In this document: piece by piece, positions 8,671-18,865 of the stretch | Layout: each line of letters opens with the position of its first letter | Position numbering within the stretch: position 1 is the first letter of the stretch | Position numbers and translations under genes: made by a program | The notes under the pieces: model-generated | What the model was told of the DNA's origin: nothing | What the model saw: only the letters and a program-made list of their open reading frames with translations | The model's database searches: none | From: CAVVGB01 sp963747715 | GTDB taxonomy: Bacteria; Actinomycetota; Thermoleophilia; Gaiellales; Gaiellaceae | DNA length: 64,000 nt | Assembly (NCBI GenBank): GCA_963747715.1 | Contig: CAVVGB010000003.1 | Coordinates: 1-64,000 of the forward strand | Reading direction: 5' to 3'

Positions 8671-10574
8671 CTAGAGCAACACGAGGAGCATGATGACGGC
8701 CCCACCCACCAACGTTAAGGCATAGGTCCGCACATAGCCGGTCTGCTGCGTAACTCAAAAACCGGCCATTCAGACTCATAACACGTCCCACGACATTGAC
8801 CAGACGATCGATCACCCCCACATCAAAGACGCGCCACAAGGCGCTTTCAGAGAGCACATACAGCGGGCGCACAATGATACTTGGTGTAGGCTTCGTCCAC
8901 GTAATATTTGTTGAGCAGGAGCGTGTAGTAGCCGTGCCAGCGCTGTATCCACTGGGCTTCTAGCTCTGGCTCCTGGACATAGACCCGGCGCGCCAGGAGC
9001 CAGCCACTCACCGCCACCGCGAGTGAGATGAGCATCAGCACCACGTCGCCAAAACCAAAGTGGTGTGGCCCACCGCGGAGATGCTCAGCCCCGGCAAAAA
9101 CGGGGGCGAGCAAGCGGTGCAGACCACCATGCTCTGGGGGAAAACCGAGGAAGCCACCCAACAGCGAGAGTAGGGCCAGGAACATGAGGGGCACGCGCAT
9201 CGCCGGAGGCGCTTCATGCAGGTGTTCCGCCACGTGAGGCTCGACGCGCGAGGTCCCATAAAAGGTAAGATACAACAGACGAAACATATAAAAGGCCGTC
9301 AGAAAGGCCGTCAAGAGTCCAACGAGCCACCACAGGATATTGAGGCCGCCTGACTTGATCGCTCCAGCCAGGATTTCATCTTTGCTCCAAAATCCGGCAA
9401 AAGGAAAGATCCCGGCAATGGCGAGTGTCGCCCAGTACATGGTCCAATGGGTGGTTGGCAAAGCGGCGCGCAAGTTGCCCATCCGGCGCAGATCCTGCTC
9501 CCCGGCCAGGGCGTGAATCACCGCGCCAGCGCCCAGGAACAGCAGCGCCTTAAAGAAGGCATGCGTCACCAGGTGGAAAATGCCGGCAGCATAGGCCCCC
9601 ACACCGACGGCAAAGACCATATAGCCCAGCTGACTCACGGTCGAGTAGGCTAAGACGCGCTTGATATCCGTGGCCACCAGTGCCATGGTCGCGGCAAACA
9701 GCGCTGTCGCAATTCCCACAAACGCCACGATACCTGAGGCGGTCGGGGCCATGGTAAAGAGCAAAGACGAGCGCGCGATCATATAGACTCCAGCCGTCAC
9801 CATGGTCGCGGCATGGATGAGCGCGCTCACCGGCGTGGGTCCCTCCATGGCGTCTGGCAGCCAGACATATAAGGGTATCTGCGCCGATTTCCCCACCGCT
9901 CCGGTGAAGAGTAACAGAGCAATCGCCGTCAGCACCCCAGTGCCGACGTGGACATGGGTGAGTTGTCCTTCGATGCTGAGCATGTCCGTCGTTTTGAAGG
10001 TCACAAAGAGCAGCAAGACGGCGAGCATGAAGCCAAAGTCACCGACCCGGTTGACGATAAACGCTTTTTTGCCAGCGTCCGCGGCACTCTGGCGCGTGTA
10101 CCAGAAGCCAATGAGCAGATACGAACACAACCCCACCCCTTCCCAGCCGACGAACATGAGCAGGTAATTGTCGGCCATGACCAGGATGAGCATAGCCCCC
10201 ACGAACAGGTTGAGGTAGGTAAAGAATCGGGCGTAGTCCTCCTCGTCGTGCATATACCCCGTGGCATAGATGTGAATGAGCAGTCCCACGCCCGTCACCA
10301 CCAGCATCATGGTGCACGACAGTCCGTCAATCAGAAAACCCACCTGGGCACTGTAGTCTCCTGCAGCGATCCAGGGAAACACCGACGCCTGATAGTGCGG
10401 TTCTGCCTGGCTCAGAAAAGCAATAAAGGTCATCAGGGAGATGAGAAAAGCCACGCCTACGGCAGCCATACCAAGCTGACCGACGGTCTCACGGCTATAG
10501 CGCCGCCCAAAAAATCCGTTCAGCATTGCACCTAGTAAAGGGCATAACGGAACAAGCCACACACTATCGAGCAT
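8671..10574 (-). CDS. nuoL: NADH-quinone oxidoreductase subunit L (two apparent frameshifts near the 3' end)
   Basis: This is the largest proton-pumping subunit. It has CTMMLVVTGVGLLIHIYATGYM, the EGVGLCSYLLIGFWY helix, and QIPLYVWLPDAMEGPTPVSALIHAATMVTAGVY split across the central bundle. The main frame stops near 8847, but the family C terminus continues in shifted frames (RPLYVLSESALWRVFDVGVID, then TGYVRTYALTLVGG) to a TAG at 8671. The shifts are near 8874 and 8752. The ATG at 10574 is preferred to the longer start at 10601. It appears to be the first gene of the nuo series. Confidence 0.92.
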
Positions 10575-10683
10575 ACGTAGGTCCCTCGTGCCTACCCTCA
10601 CAGCAGCAACAAGTCTTTGCCCGTCATCACGCGCCTAGCGTGCAGGTATGTCCTGGATCGAAAGGTGAGACGTACATGAGGAT

Positions 10684-10703
10684 AGCCCCCAATTATGGGG
10701 GCT
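10684..10703. terminator. Perfect 8-bp hairpin between PHP gene and nuoL
   Basis: AGCCCCCA and TGGGGGCT form a perfect stem with a 4-base AT loop in the 218-base gap downstream of the PHP gene and upstream of nuoL, both on the minus strand. Its location fits a terminator for the PHP gene. There is no clear T-run. Confidence 0.45.
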
Positions 10704-10792
10704 CATTTCGGGAAGCGATCTTAGCAGAGCGACTTCAAGGGTGTCAAGGCGATTCCCAGGCATGACAATCTTACGATGTTCCTTACATGCCG

Positions 10793-11673
10793 TCAGCAAC
10801 CTACTACAACGCGGGCAGCATGAGCCCGCTGCAGGTCAGGCAGGACATGCTCAGGCACAGCATACCCTGGCGCGATCTGCCCCAAGACGGCGCCCTCCGG
10901 ACGCCCATGATAGTCCGAGCCGCCAGTGGCCACCAGACCGTAGCGCGTGGCGCAGTTCTGAAAAAAGGCAAGGGCATCCGGGTAATGGCAGTGGTGGTAG
11001 ACTTCGAGGCCAACGAGCCCCATGGCTTTGAAGGCGTCGAGGAGAGGGTGCACGCACGTCTGGGTCGGTGCTCAGCGTGCCCGGGTGGGCCAGCGAGCAT
11101 ACGCCTCCGGCCTGTGCGATCAAAGCAAAGGCTTCCTCAGGACCCAGAGCCGCCTTGGGGACATTACAGGGGATGAGAAAGTTTTCAAAAGCGTTTTGGA
11201 CATTACTGGCATAGCCGCGGGCAATGAGGGCGTGCGCCAGGTGGGGACGGGTCAGCGCGCCGCGGGCGCTCTGCAGCACGCGCTCCTGGTCCAGCGGGGC
11301 CTTCCCGTCTTGCACCAGGAGGGCGTTGATGCGCTCCAGCATCTCCACGCCACGCTGGACGCGGTGCTGCTGCGCCAGAGCCAGCCGCGCTTGCAGGGCG
11401 GCATGCGTCGGGTCAAAAAAGTAGCCTAACAGGTGAATATCGTCATACTGCTGGTACTGCATGGTCAGTTCAACGCCCACCAGCACCTCGACTCCGCAGT
11501 CGTAGCCAGCTTGCTGCGCTTCTGGCAGCGCGGCCAGGATGTCGTGGTCCGTAATGGCCATGACTATGTACACCCTGCTGGGCCGCTTTGGCGACCAGTG
11601 TGGCTGGGGAATCCAGGCCGTCGGAGTAGGACGTATGCGTATGCAAATCAACACGTAGATGCCAGGCAACCAT
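10793..11673 (-). CDS. PHP domain phosphoesterase, TrpH/RNase AM-like (two apparent frameshifts)
   Basis: Three frame segments join into one TrpH-like protein of about 290 residues. The first gives the metal-binding RVDLHTHTSYSDG. After a shift near 11565 comes ITDHD, then GVELT and SLAHPG. After another shift near 11060 comes the C-terminal GGSDYHG. These are the successive metal ligands of PHP hydrolases, which use several metal ions to cleave phosphoesters. TrpH-family members act as 5'-3' exonucleases on RNA or on 3',5'-bisnucleotides. The gene stands alone between nuoL and the divergent gsp cluster. Confidence 0.82.
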
Positions 11674-11937
11674 AACACCTCCTTCATGGAGTCATGAACG
11701 TACGCAATCCCATGGCAAAAGACAAGGCGAAAGCATGGGCCGATGCGTCTCCTGGCGCCCGTGTGGCGATGGACAAGGCACGGCGCCTGTGCTAAGGTTT
11801 TAACTACAGATAATGGTCAACGAGATGTCGAAAAGCATGGGGGTGTAAAGCTCCCAGGGTGGGTCCACGTGACTGCCGATGTGGCTGTACAGGGCTGGCG
11901 CGGCGCAGAGAACAGTACGCGTCGGAGGAGGCCAGAG

Positions 11938-12387
11938 ATGGGTCGATGCATACGGAATAAGGCGGGATTTACCCTGATCGAATTGATGGTCGTTATTATT
12001 ATCCTGGGTCTGCTTGCCGCCATCGTGATGCCGCGTATCGTGGGAGAAACCGACAAGGCGCGCTATGGAGCCGCCCTGGCACAGATGCGCATTCTCGAAG
12101 ACGCCCTGAAACGCTACAAATTGGACAATGGTCTGTTCCCTACTACTGAGCAGGGTTTAGAGTCGCTGGTACGGCGGCCGACCTCCGGTGTCCTGCCGCG
12201 TGGCTGGCCGGAGGGGGGCTATCTGGACAAGCAGGAAATCCCCAGAGATCCGTGGGGGAATGTGTATGTCTATATTGCACCCGGCCAGCATAGCCCCGAT
12301 TACGATCTGAAATCGTTCGGCGCGGACGGTGTGGAAGGCGGCGATGGCTACAATACGGATATCGAAAGCTGGCGTCTATCACGATGA
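11938..12387 (+). CDS. gspG: Type II secretion major pseudopilin GspG
   Basis: The 149-residue prepilin has a short basic leader cut at G-FTLIEL, the conserved Glu5 of the mature protein, a hydrophobic helix (MVVIIILGLLAAIVMP), and the C-terminal GspG signatures (TTEQGLESL, DPWGNVYVY, YDLKSFGADG) that coordinate calcium. It forms the pseudopilus that pushes proteins through the outer-membrane secretin. The ATG at 11938 has GGAGGAGG upstream. An in-frame extension to 11743 is less likely because it would bury the leader. It opens a tight G-H-I-J-K-N operon. Confidence 0.95.
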   Translation: MGRCIRNKAGFTLIELMVVIIILGLLAAIVMPRIVGETDKARYGAALAQMRILEDALKRYKLDNGLFPTTEQGLESLVRRPTSGVLPRGWPEGGYLDKQEIPRDPWGNVYVYIAPGQHSPDYDLKSFGADGVEGGDGYNTDIESWRLSR

Positions 12388-12883
12388 GCGTGGCTTTACC
12401 ATGGTCGAAATGGGCATGGTGCTCCTGGTGCTCGGGATCGTCATGGCCACGGTGATGCCACGCTTCAGCGGCACGCTTGAGCGGCAGCATCTGCGCAGTA
12501 CCATCAACGGCATACACGGTACGGTGCGCTACCTGCAGGCCCACGCGGCGCTGACGAAACGTATCTACCGCCTGACGTTTGATCTCGACCGGCAGATCAT
12601 CTCCGTGTGCTATTTTGATGGTGACATGTGTCGACCCGAGACAAGTCGGGAGCTCCGTGCGTATGCGTTGCCGACTGATGTGCACGTCCTCGATGTGGTC
12701 TCTCCCCAGGGGACGAAAACACGCGAGGGCGAGGCCGTGACGCATTTCCATCCGACCGGGCTCGCGGAACCCAGTATCATTCATCTCGGCACGAACAGCA
12801 ATCGGAAGGCCACCCTGATGATTGAGCCCCTGGCGGGGCGGGTGAAGGTCTTCGATGACTATGTGGAACAGCAGACGAGTTGA
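12344..12883 (+). CDS. gspH: Type II secretion minor pseudopilin GspH
   Basis: This 179-residue protein has a prepilin signal (RGFTMVEMGMVLLVLGIV) about 17 residues in, and a C-terminal beta domain rich in short strands. Order and size identify it as GspH, a minor pseudopilin. The start overlaps the end of gspG by about 44 bases. The first residues are uncertain, and ATG 12344 is the nearest start that keeps a short basic leader. Its end overlaps gspI by 29 bases. Confidence 0.85.
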   Translation: MATIRISKAGVYHDERGFTMVEMGMVLLVLGIVMATVMPRFSGTLERQHLRSTINGIHGTVRYLQAHAALTKRIYRLTFDLDRQIISVCYFDGDMCRPETSRELRAYALPTDVHVLDVVSPQGTKTREGEAVTHFHPTGLAEPSIIHLGTNSNRKATLMIEPLAGRVKVFDDYVEQQTS

Positions 12884-13262
12884 ACCCCACGCCACAGGCT
12901 TTACGTTATTAGAAGTGTTGGTGGCTGTGGCCATTGTGGCGATTGCGCTGGTGACCTTCATGGGCCTGCATCTGCGCTCACTCGACGCCACGATACGCGC
13001 CCAGGATTTGACCACCGCGGTTTTATTGGCGCAAGCGAAGATGGCGACGATGGGTGAGTTCCCTGATCCGGGTGAAGAGCAAGGCAAGTTTGAGGGTCCG
13101 GAACTGGCACGGTTTCAATGGTCCACGGCGGTGACCGAGCACACGCTGGACGCTGTCGATGGTGGGCAGAGCGTGAACGTACGGCGCCTGGAAGTCACGG
13201 TCTTCTGGGCCGATGGACAGCAAACCCGTCGCTACGCGCTGGAAGCATATGGGATACGGTAA
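12855..13262 (+). CDS. gspI: Type II secretion minor pseudopilin GspI
   Basis: This 135-residue protein starts with a short leader and TGFTLLEVLVAVAIVAIALV, followed by an AQAKMATMGEFPDPG segment typical of GspI (A..KM..L...). GspI is a tip pseudopilin with GspJ and GspK. The ATG overlaps the end of gspH, and its own end overlaps the gspJ start, so translation is coupled. Confidence 0.88.
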   Translation: MTMWNSRRVEPHATGFTLLEVLVAVAIVAIALVTFMGLHLRSLDATIRAQDLTTAVLLAQAKMATMGEFPDPGEEQGKFEGPELARFQWSTAVTEHTLDAVDGGQSVNVRRLEVTVFWADGQQTRRYALEAYGIR

Positions 13263-13983
13263 AGGCCTGGGCCAGCCCGGGGCATTACAGAGAGAAGCCG
13301 GCTTTACCCTGGTCGAGTTGCTGCTGGCCCTATTTTTGTTTGCGCTTATTGCCGCGGTGATCTTCGCGGCGTTTGCCGCGGTGGCAAGTGGAGTGGAAAA
13401 GGGACGCCAGAGTATAGAACTCTATCGTGTTGGACGTGTGGCCCTGCTGCACATGGCACAGGAAATTAGCGCGGCCATGCCGCCGCAGATAGGGAACACG
13501 ATAGGTTTCCAGGGCAAAAAAAATCCAGGGGGGAGTGAGACAGGACAGGATCGCATCGACTTTCTGACTGTTCCCTACCGGCGCCACAGCGACCAGGTGC
13601 CACGTTACGAGATCTGCCACGTAGCGTATTACGTGACGGACAATTTGCAAGGGAAAACGGCGCTATTTCGGGAAGAAGACTGCTCAGGAGGAGAGGACGA
13701 ACGCCGCGAACGGGCCACCCGGTTGGAGTTGACAGACCTGGCGGTCGGGCTCGACATTACCTATTATGATGCGGACAAAGATCACGAGGAGTGGCCTCCC
13801 ACCAGGGGTGACCAGACTCTGTTGCCGTGCCGTGTGCGCCTGGCGTTGACTCTCCGCGATACGCAGCGGTATGAACGGGCGTTTATGACCACAGTGACGC
13901 TGCCCATGCGAGGTGCCTGTGAAGACGCGCAAGCAGGTCGCACACAGACCCAGAGCAGTGTGCCTCCTACCTCAGGGCAGTAG
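13249..13983 (+). CDS. gspJ: Type II secretion minor pseudopilin GspJ
   Basis: This protein of about 244 residues has a prepilin signal (AGFTLVELLLALFLFALIAAV) and the long C-terminal beta-rich domain of GspJ (RVGRVALLHMAQEISAAMP, DRIDFLTVPYR). The ATG at 13249 overlaps the gspI stop. It forms the pseudopilus tip complex with GspI and GspK. The upstream in-frame ATG at 13213 lies well inside gspI and is less likely. Confidence 0.88.
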   Translation: MGYGKGLGQPGALQREAGFTLVELLLALFLFALIAAVIFAAFAAVASGVEKGRQSIELYRVGRVALLHMAQEISAAMPPQIGNTIGFQGKKNPGGSETGQDRIDFLTVPYRRHSDQVPRYEICHVAYYVTDNLQGKTALFREEDCSGGEDERRERATRLELTDLAVGLDITYYDADKDHEEWPPTRGDQTLLPCRVRLALTLRDTQRYERAFMTTVTLPMRGACEDAQAGRTQTQSSVPPTSGQ

Positions 13984-15244
13984 GCAATATCGGGGGCAGG
14001 AGCAGGGCCTGGCCCTGGTCATGACTCTCTTCGTGGTGGCGCTGGTGACCATCCTGGTGTTGGAATATCACTTTGAGGCCTCGGTAGAAATAGACCTGGC
14101 GGCCAATTATGCCGGTGATGTGCAGGCATACCATTTTGCGCTGGCCGGTGTGCGCTTTGCGCAGGCGTTGCTGCAACGGGATGATCCGAAGGCCGATGGA
14201 CCGGACGATAGCTGGTATAAGCTCGGACTTGTCCCGGCCTGTTTCTCTCCCCAACAACTGCTCGAACTGGCGACCGCTGGCCTGGGAGAGGGAGCATCGA
14301 CAGAAGGACGTGAAACCAGGACGGCCGTTGATCAGCGCGCTGGCGACCAGCCCAGCGAGGCCATAGGCCAGGGGGGGCAGGGCTGTGTCAGCCTGCGGAT
14401 TACGGACGAGAATAGCAAGTTGCCCATCAATGCCCTCATGCCACCGCGTGAGGGAGCACAGCCGTCCACGGTATGGGTCAACATTTTTCAGAGCTTCTTT
14501 GAGAGTTTTAAAATTGATCCCGAGGTAGTGGATGCCTTGATTGATTGGATTGACACGGAGGATAATCCCCGCGGCACTGGTGGCGCAGAAAAATCCCACT
14601 ATCAGAGTCTGCCTGTACCATATGTGCCTCCCAATGGCCGCATGCGTACGCCTGGGGAACTCCGCCAGGTGAAGGGGTTGAATGATACGGAAACACTGGC
14701 AAAATTGTTTCCTGGTGCAACGCCAGAAGCCGTTGCTGACCTCGATCTTGGTAGTAACAATTATCTGACTCCCTTTAGTGTGGAGCAGACGCCGACCGGC
14801 ACGCAGACCGGCACGCAAACAGGCACACAGACCGGCACACAGACCGGTACGCAGACCGGTACGCAAACAGGCACACAGGCAGGCAACCAGCCCGCCAAGG
14901 TGAATGTAAATACCGCTGCTCCGGAGGTTCTCAAAGCGCTTCTTGCTGGTGTGCAGTCAGGCCGCAGTAACGTGGAAGGCGTCGCGGAGGAAATCGTTGA
15001 GAAACGGCAGGAGAAACAGCTCACCAGGCTGGATGAGGCCGTGCAGGACGGGAATCTGCGGCGCGCCTTGAGCAGTGTGGCAGACGTCAAAAGTACCTAT
15101 TTTCGTATCGAGTCAGTAGGAGTGGTGGGTCTCGTCCAGAAGAAAATTGTGGTAGTGTTCAAGCGCGGTTCACAGCAAGCCAATCCAGCGAATCTCGCCA
15201 ATCCAGCGAGTCAAATGACGATGCTTTACTTCAAGGTGGAGTAG
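13913..15244 (+). CDS. gspK: Type II secretion minor pseudopilin GspK with an inserted TGTQ repeat tract
   Basis: This 443-residue protein has the GspK-type signal (GLALVMTLFVVALVTILVLEY, without the usual Glu5), the large alpha domain (ITDENSKLPINAL, DALIDWIDTEDNPR, with Asp residues fitting calcium binding), and a C-terminal NVNTAAPEVLKALLAG segment. GspK caps the pseudopilus tip. Between the alpha domain and this segment lies a run of seven near-perfect TGTQ tetrapeptides, which is unusual. The GTG start overlaps gspJ. Confidence 0.9.
   Translation: MPVKTRKQVAHRPRAVCLLPQGSRQYRGQEQGLALVMTLFVVALVTILVLEYHFEASVEIDLAANYAGDVQAYHFALAGVRFAQALLQRDDPKADGPDDSWYKLGLVPACFSPQQLLELATAGLGEGASTEGRETRTAVDQRAGDQPSEAIGQGGQGCVSLRITDENSKLPINALMPPREGAQPSTVWVNIFQSFFESFKIDPEVVDALIDWIDTEDNPRGTGGAEKSHYQSLPVPYVPPNGRMRTPGELRQVKGLNDTETLAKLFPGATPEAVADLDLGSNNYLTPFSVEQTPTGTQTGTQTGTQTGTQTGTQTGTQTGTQAGNQPAKVNVNTAAPEVLKALLAGVQSGRSNVEGVAEEIVEKRQEKQLTRLDEAVQDGNLRRALSSVADVKSTYFRIESVGVVGLVQKKIVVVFKRGSQQANPANLANPASQMTMLYFKVE
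14795..14878 (+). repeat. 12-bp tandem repeat (7 units) inside gspK
   Basis: Seven in-frame 12-base units of the form ACC-GGC-ACG-CAG, differing only at third positions (ACC/ACA, GGC/GGT, ACG/ACA, CAG/CAA), encode TGTQ each time. A degenerate AGNQ unit follows. The synonymous differences show either age or selection to keep the peptide. Confidence 0.93.
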
Positions 15245-15316
15245 GCAGGAGGGGGGCGTATCAGGCACGTCATTCCACAGATTCTGGCCTATACACTATA
15301 CGCTCTGGTAGCCTTT

Positions 15317-16138
15317 GTGGTCTGCATGTACATGCTGTTCCCGTACGACGCGCTACAACAGCGTCTCATGGAATGGGCCTCGCAGCACGGGACGCAACTG
15401 GTGCTGACGCGGTTGCGCCCCATGTTTCCACCTGGTTTGCGCGCTGAGGGCATTCGTCTGCAAGTGGACCAGCTCAGCCCCAATGACGCGACCCTGGACA
15501 TCGAGACCCTGCGCCTCTACCCCGGGTGGCTTGCCCTGTTGTCGAGGACAATGCAAGTGCGTTTTGAAGGGCGCCTGTATAGTGGGCACCTGGAAGGAGA
15601 GGCGCGCTATAGCAAAGTCGAGGGGGCTCCAGTGTGGGACATCAAAACGCGCTTTGCGGATCTGGATGTGGCCCAGTACGCCCTGCTGCGCAAGGACGGG
15701 CAAGCGTTCATCCGCGGCCAACTCGGCGGAGACACTGCCACGACCCTCAGCAGTGATGGACAAATCCAGGAGGGGAGCTTCAATCTGCGCATGCAAGCCA
15801 TGGCCCTCACAGGCGTACCCGGGTGGCAATTGCAGCTCCCACGTGAGATTGCCTGCGACACCCTGCTGGGTGAACTCAAGACGCTTGCGAAGCAGGCCAG
15901 CATGGTGGCGCTCACCTGCCAGGGGAAGGATCTCTTCATCGACGCGCGTGGTTCGATGGCCTGGAAAACCCCTCTGGCAGACAGTCAGCTCAACCTGCGC
16001 TGGCAGGTACGTTCCGACGAGGTCTACAAGCAGGAGCTGGATCTCCTGGCGAATATCGTGCGCAAGCGCCCTGATCGGCGTGGGGAGATTTCCTTCAGGT
16101 TGCAAGGCCCTCTGCGCCAGCTACGGACGGGGGCCTGA
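15317..16138 (+). CDS. gspN: Type II secretion GspN-like inner-membrane protein
   Basis: After gspK comes a protein of at least 273 residues with one N-terminal membrane helix and a periplasmic domain rich in beta strands (PPGLRAEGIRLQVDQLSP, VRFEGRLYSGHLEGEA), typical of the GspN family. The frame stays open upstream to 15245 and encodes the first half of the helix (QILAYTLYALVAFVV), but no ATG, GTG or TTG precedes it. The listed GTG start at 15317 therefore truncates the membrane segment, and the real start is probably near 15257 with a base error or unusual codon. No gspL or gspM is present here. Confidence 0.72.
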   Translation: MVCMYMLFPYDALQQRLMEWASQHGTQLVLTRLRPMFPPGLRAEGIRLQVDQLSPNDATLDIETLRLYPGWLALLSRTMQVRFEGRLYSGHLEGEARYSKVEGAPVWDIKTRFADLDVAQYALLRKDGQAFIRGQLGGDTATTLSSDGQIQEGSFNLRMQAMALTGVPGWQLQLPREIACDTLLGELKTLAKQASMVALTCQGKDLFIDARGSMAWKTPLADSQLNLRWQVRSDEVYKQELDLLANIVRKRPDRRGEISFRLQGPLRQLRTGA

Positions 16139-16164
16139 TGCACCTGTAACAGTGTGCTACATTG

Positions 16165-16183
16165 CCTCTCCCTGGCGGAGAGG
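16165..16183. repeat. Short palindrome upstream of alaS
   Basis: CCTCTCC and GGAGAGG flank a 5-base loop in the gap between gspN and alaS. It resembles the palindrome between nuoE and nuoF, so it is probably another copy of the same dispersed element. Confidence 0.45.
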
Positions 16184-16208
16184 GAGCGACCATACACGAG
16201 GAGTGCAC

Positions 16209-18862
16209 ATGACAAGCAACGAAATTCGCAGGGCGTTTTTGCGGTATTTCGAGCAACACAATCACCGCATCGTGAAAAGTTCCCCGCTGATCCCGAAAGA
16301 TGACCCCACCCTCCTGTTCACCAATGCCGGTATGGTGCAGTTTAAAGATGTGCTCCTCGGGCGGGAAAAACGCGAGTACGTACGCGCCACGAGTTCCCAA
16401 AAGTGTGTGCGGGCTGGCGGCAAACACAACGACCTGGAAAACGTCGGCTACACGGCGCGCCATCATACCTTTTTCGAGATGCTGGGAAATTTTTCCTTTG
16501 GGGACTACTTTAAGGCGGGGGCCATTGCCTTTGCCTGGGAGTTTTTGACGCAGGTGTTACAGCTCCCGGTGGACAAGCTGTGGGTCACCATTTACCGCGA
16601 CGATGACGAGGCCTTTGCTATCTGGCACCAGCAGGTTGGCGTAGCGGCTGAGCGCATCGTACGCCTGGGAGAAAAGGACAATTTCTGGGCCATGGGCGAT
16701 ACGGGCCCCTGTGGACCGTGTTCGGAAATTCATATTGATCAGGGGCCGGCGCTCGGGCACAGGCCCTGAGGACGTTCTGGGTGGCGAGGGGGACCGCTTT
16801 CTCGAACTGTGGAACCTGGTCTTTATGCAATACAGTCGTGCCGCAGACGGCACCCTGACGCCTCTGCCGCAGCAGAATATTGACACTGGCATGGGGTTGG
16901 AGCGCATTGCGGCAATCATGCAGGGGGTGCAGAGCAATTATGATACGGATCTGCTCCGTCCCATCATCGCGACGGTGGAAGAACTCGTCGAAAAACCCTA
17001 TGGCAGCGTGCAAGCCAGACGATGTCTCCATGCGCGTCATCGCGGATCATATGCGCGCGAGCGTGTTCCTGCTCTGCGATGGGGTGCTGCCTGAGAACAC
17101 CGGGCGCGGTTATGTGTTGCGACGCATCATTCGGCGTGCCGCCCGCCACGGCAAGATGCTCGGGTTCGAGGAGCCCTTCCTGTATCGCCTGGTCGACACG
17201 GTGCAACGCGTCATGGGCAGCGCCTATCCGGAACTGGAAGCGCAGAACGAGTACGTCAGTAAAATGCTGCTGGGCGAGGAGGAGCGCTTCTTGAACACGC
17301 TGCACCAGGGCATGCGGGAGCTGGACAGCCTCATCGCGCAGCACCGCGAGGACGGCACGCGGCGCATTACCGGGACCGAGGCGTTTCAGCTGTACGACAC
17401 CTTTGGCTTCCCGATCGATCTGGCCGAGGAGGTCGCGCTCGAAGCGGGGATCAAGCTCGATCGGCAAGATTTTGAGGACGAGCTTGAGGCCAGGCGTGTC
17501 AAAGCGCGCGAGACCTGGAAAGGCTCGGGGAAGTGCAGGTGGCGCCGGTGTATCAACGCGTCCTGCAACGTGCCGGCGCGTCGACGTTTACCGGCTATGA
17601 TACGACCCAGACGACCAGTCCGGTGGTCGCTATCATTGTGGATGGTCGGGAAGTCGAGGAGGCGCACGCGGGGCAGCGCGTCGAACTGGTGTTCGAGCAC
17701 ACGCCGTTCTACGGCGAAGCCGGCGGACAGGTCGGCGACGTGGGCCGGGCCCTGGCGCTTGAGCAGGGCGTGGAGGTGGAGATCACGGATACGCAGAAAC
17801 CGGCTGGCGACCTCATCGTGCATTACGGTGTGGTGAAGCGTGGCACCATATGGCACGAAATGACTATGCAGCTCGATATCGACACGCCCGCCGCGAGGCG
17901 ATCCGCAAAAACCACACGGCCACGCACCTCCTGCACGCGGCTCTGCGGCAAATTCTTGGCGAGCACGTCAAACAGGCCGGGTCGCTGGTGGCCCCCGATC
18001 GCCTGCGGTTCGATTTCACGCATTTTGCGCGCCTCAGCGAGCGCGAGTTGGACCGCATCGAGAGCCTGGTCAACGAGCAGATCTGGAGCAATACTCCCTT
18101 GCAGGTGGTGACGATGGATCTCGACAGCGCCATTTCCTGGGGGGCGCTGGCGTTGTTTGGTGAAAAGTACGGTGAGGAAGTGCGCACCATCGAGGTCCCG
18201 GGCTTTAGCAAGGAACTATGCGGCGGTACGCACGTGCGGGCCACCGGGGAGATCGGCTTTTTTACCGTCACCTATGAAGCCGGCATTGGCTCTGGCGTGC
18301 GACGTATCGAGGCCCTGACTGGCCCAGGAGCGTATATGCACGTCAAGCATGACGACCGCATTCTCAGCGATGTGCGACAGGACTTGCGCGCCCAACCCGA
18401 TGAAGAGGTGGACAAGCTGCAGCGTCTGACGGCCCAACAACGCGAGCTGGAGCGCCAGGTTGAGGCCCTGCAAGCTGCGCCTGGCTACGGCGCAGACGCA
18501 GGATTATTTGAGCCAGGTGCGTGAAGTGGCCGGGGTGCAAGTCCTGGCCTTGCGTCTGGAGAATTTTGACCGCAAGGCGTTGCGCTCGTTTGTGGACACG
18601 GCCAAAGACCGTCTCGGCTCAGGCGTGGTCGTGGTAGGGAGCGTCGAAGACGATAAAGCAGTGCTCGTCGCCGGGGTCACGCGCGATCTGACGCACGTCT
18701 GTCGGCTGGCACCTTGCTAGGGCAAGTCGCCGCGCTCATCGGTGGCAAAGGCGGTGGTCGCCCTGATATGGCGCAGGGTGGTGGCACCGACGTCGCCAAA
18801 CTGCCCGAGGCAATTGCGCGCGTGCCGGAATTGGTGGCCGCGCTGGCCCAGACAAGGAGTAA
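16209..18862 (+). CDS. alaS: Alanyl-tRNA synthetase, broken by at least five apparent frameshifts
   Basis: All parts of AlaS are present but spread over the three forward frames. They are the aminoacylation core (FLRYFEQHNHRIVKSSPLIP, FFEMLGNFSFGDYFK, the GPCGPCSEIH segment), the GRGYVLRRIIRRAARHG segment, the editing-domain zinc site (HTATHLLHAALR and CGGTH), and the C-terminal KGGGRPDMAQGGG. Apparent shifts lie near 16750, 17010, 17535, 17885, 18485 and 18705. The end is near a TAA at 18860. AlaS charges tRNA-Ala and is essential, so errors in the sequence are far more likely than decay. It directly precedes moaC. Confidence 0.85.
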
Positions 18863-18865
18863 GCT

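Noticed and set aside
12143..13087. 314-residue minus-strand frame over gspH and gspI
   Set aside because: The plus strand has ordered prepilin signals and overlapping starts. This frame has no family match that I can see.
14795..14878. CRISPR-like repeats
   Set aside because: Units are 12 bases, adjacent and without spacers, and they are in-frame codons of gspK.
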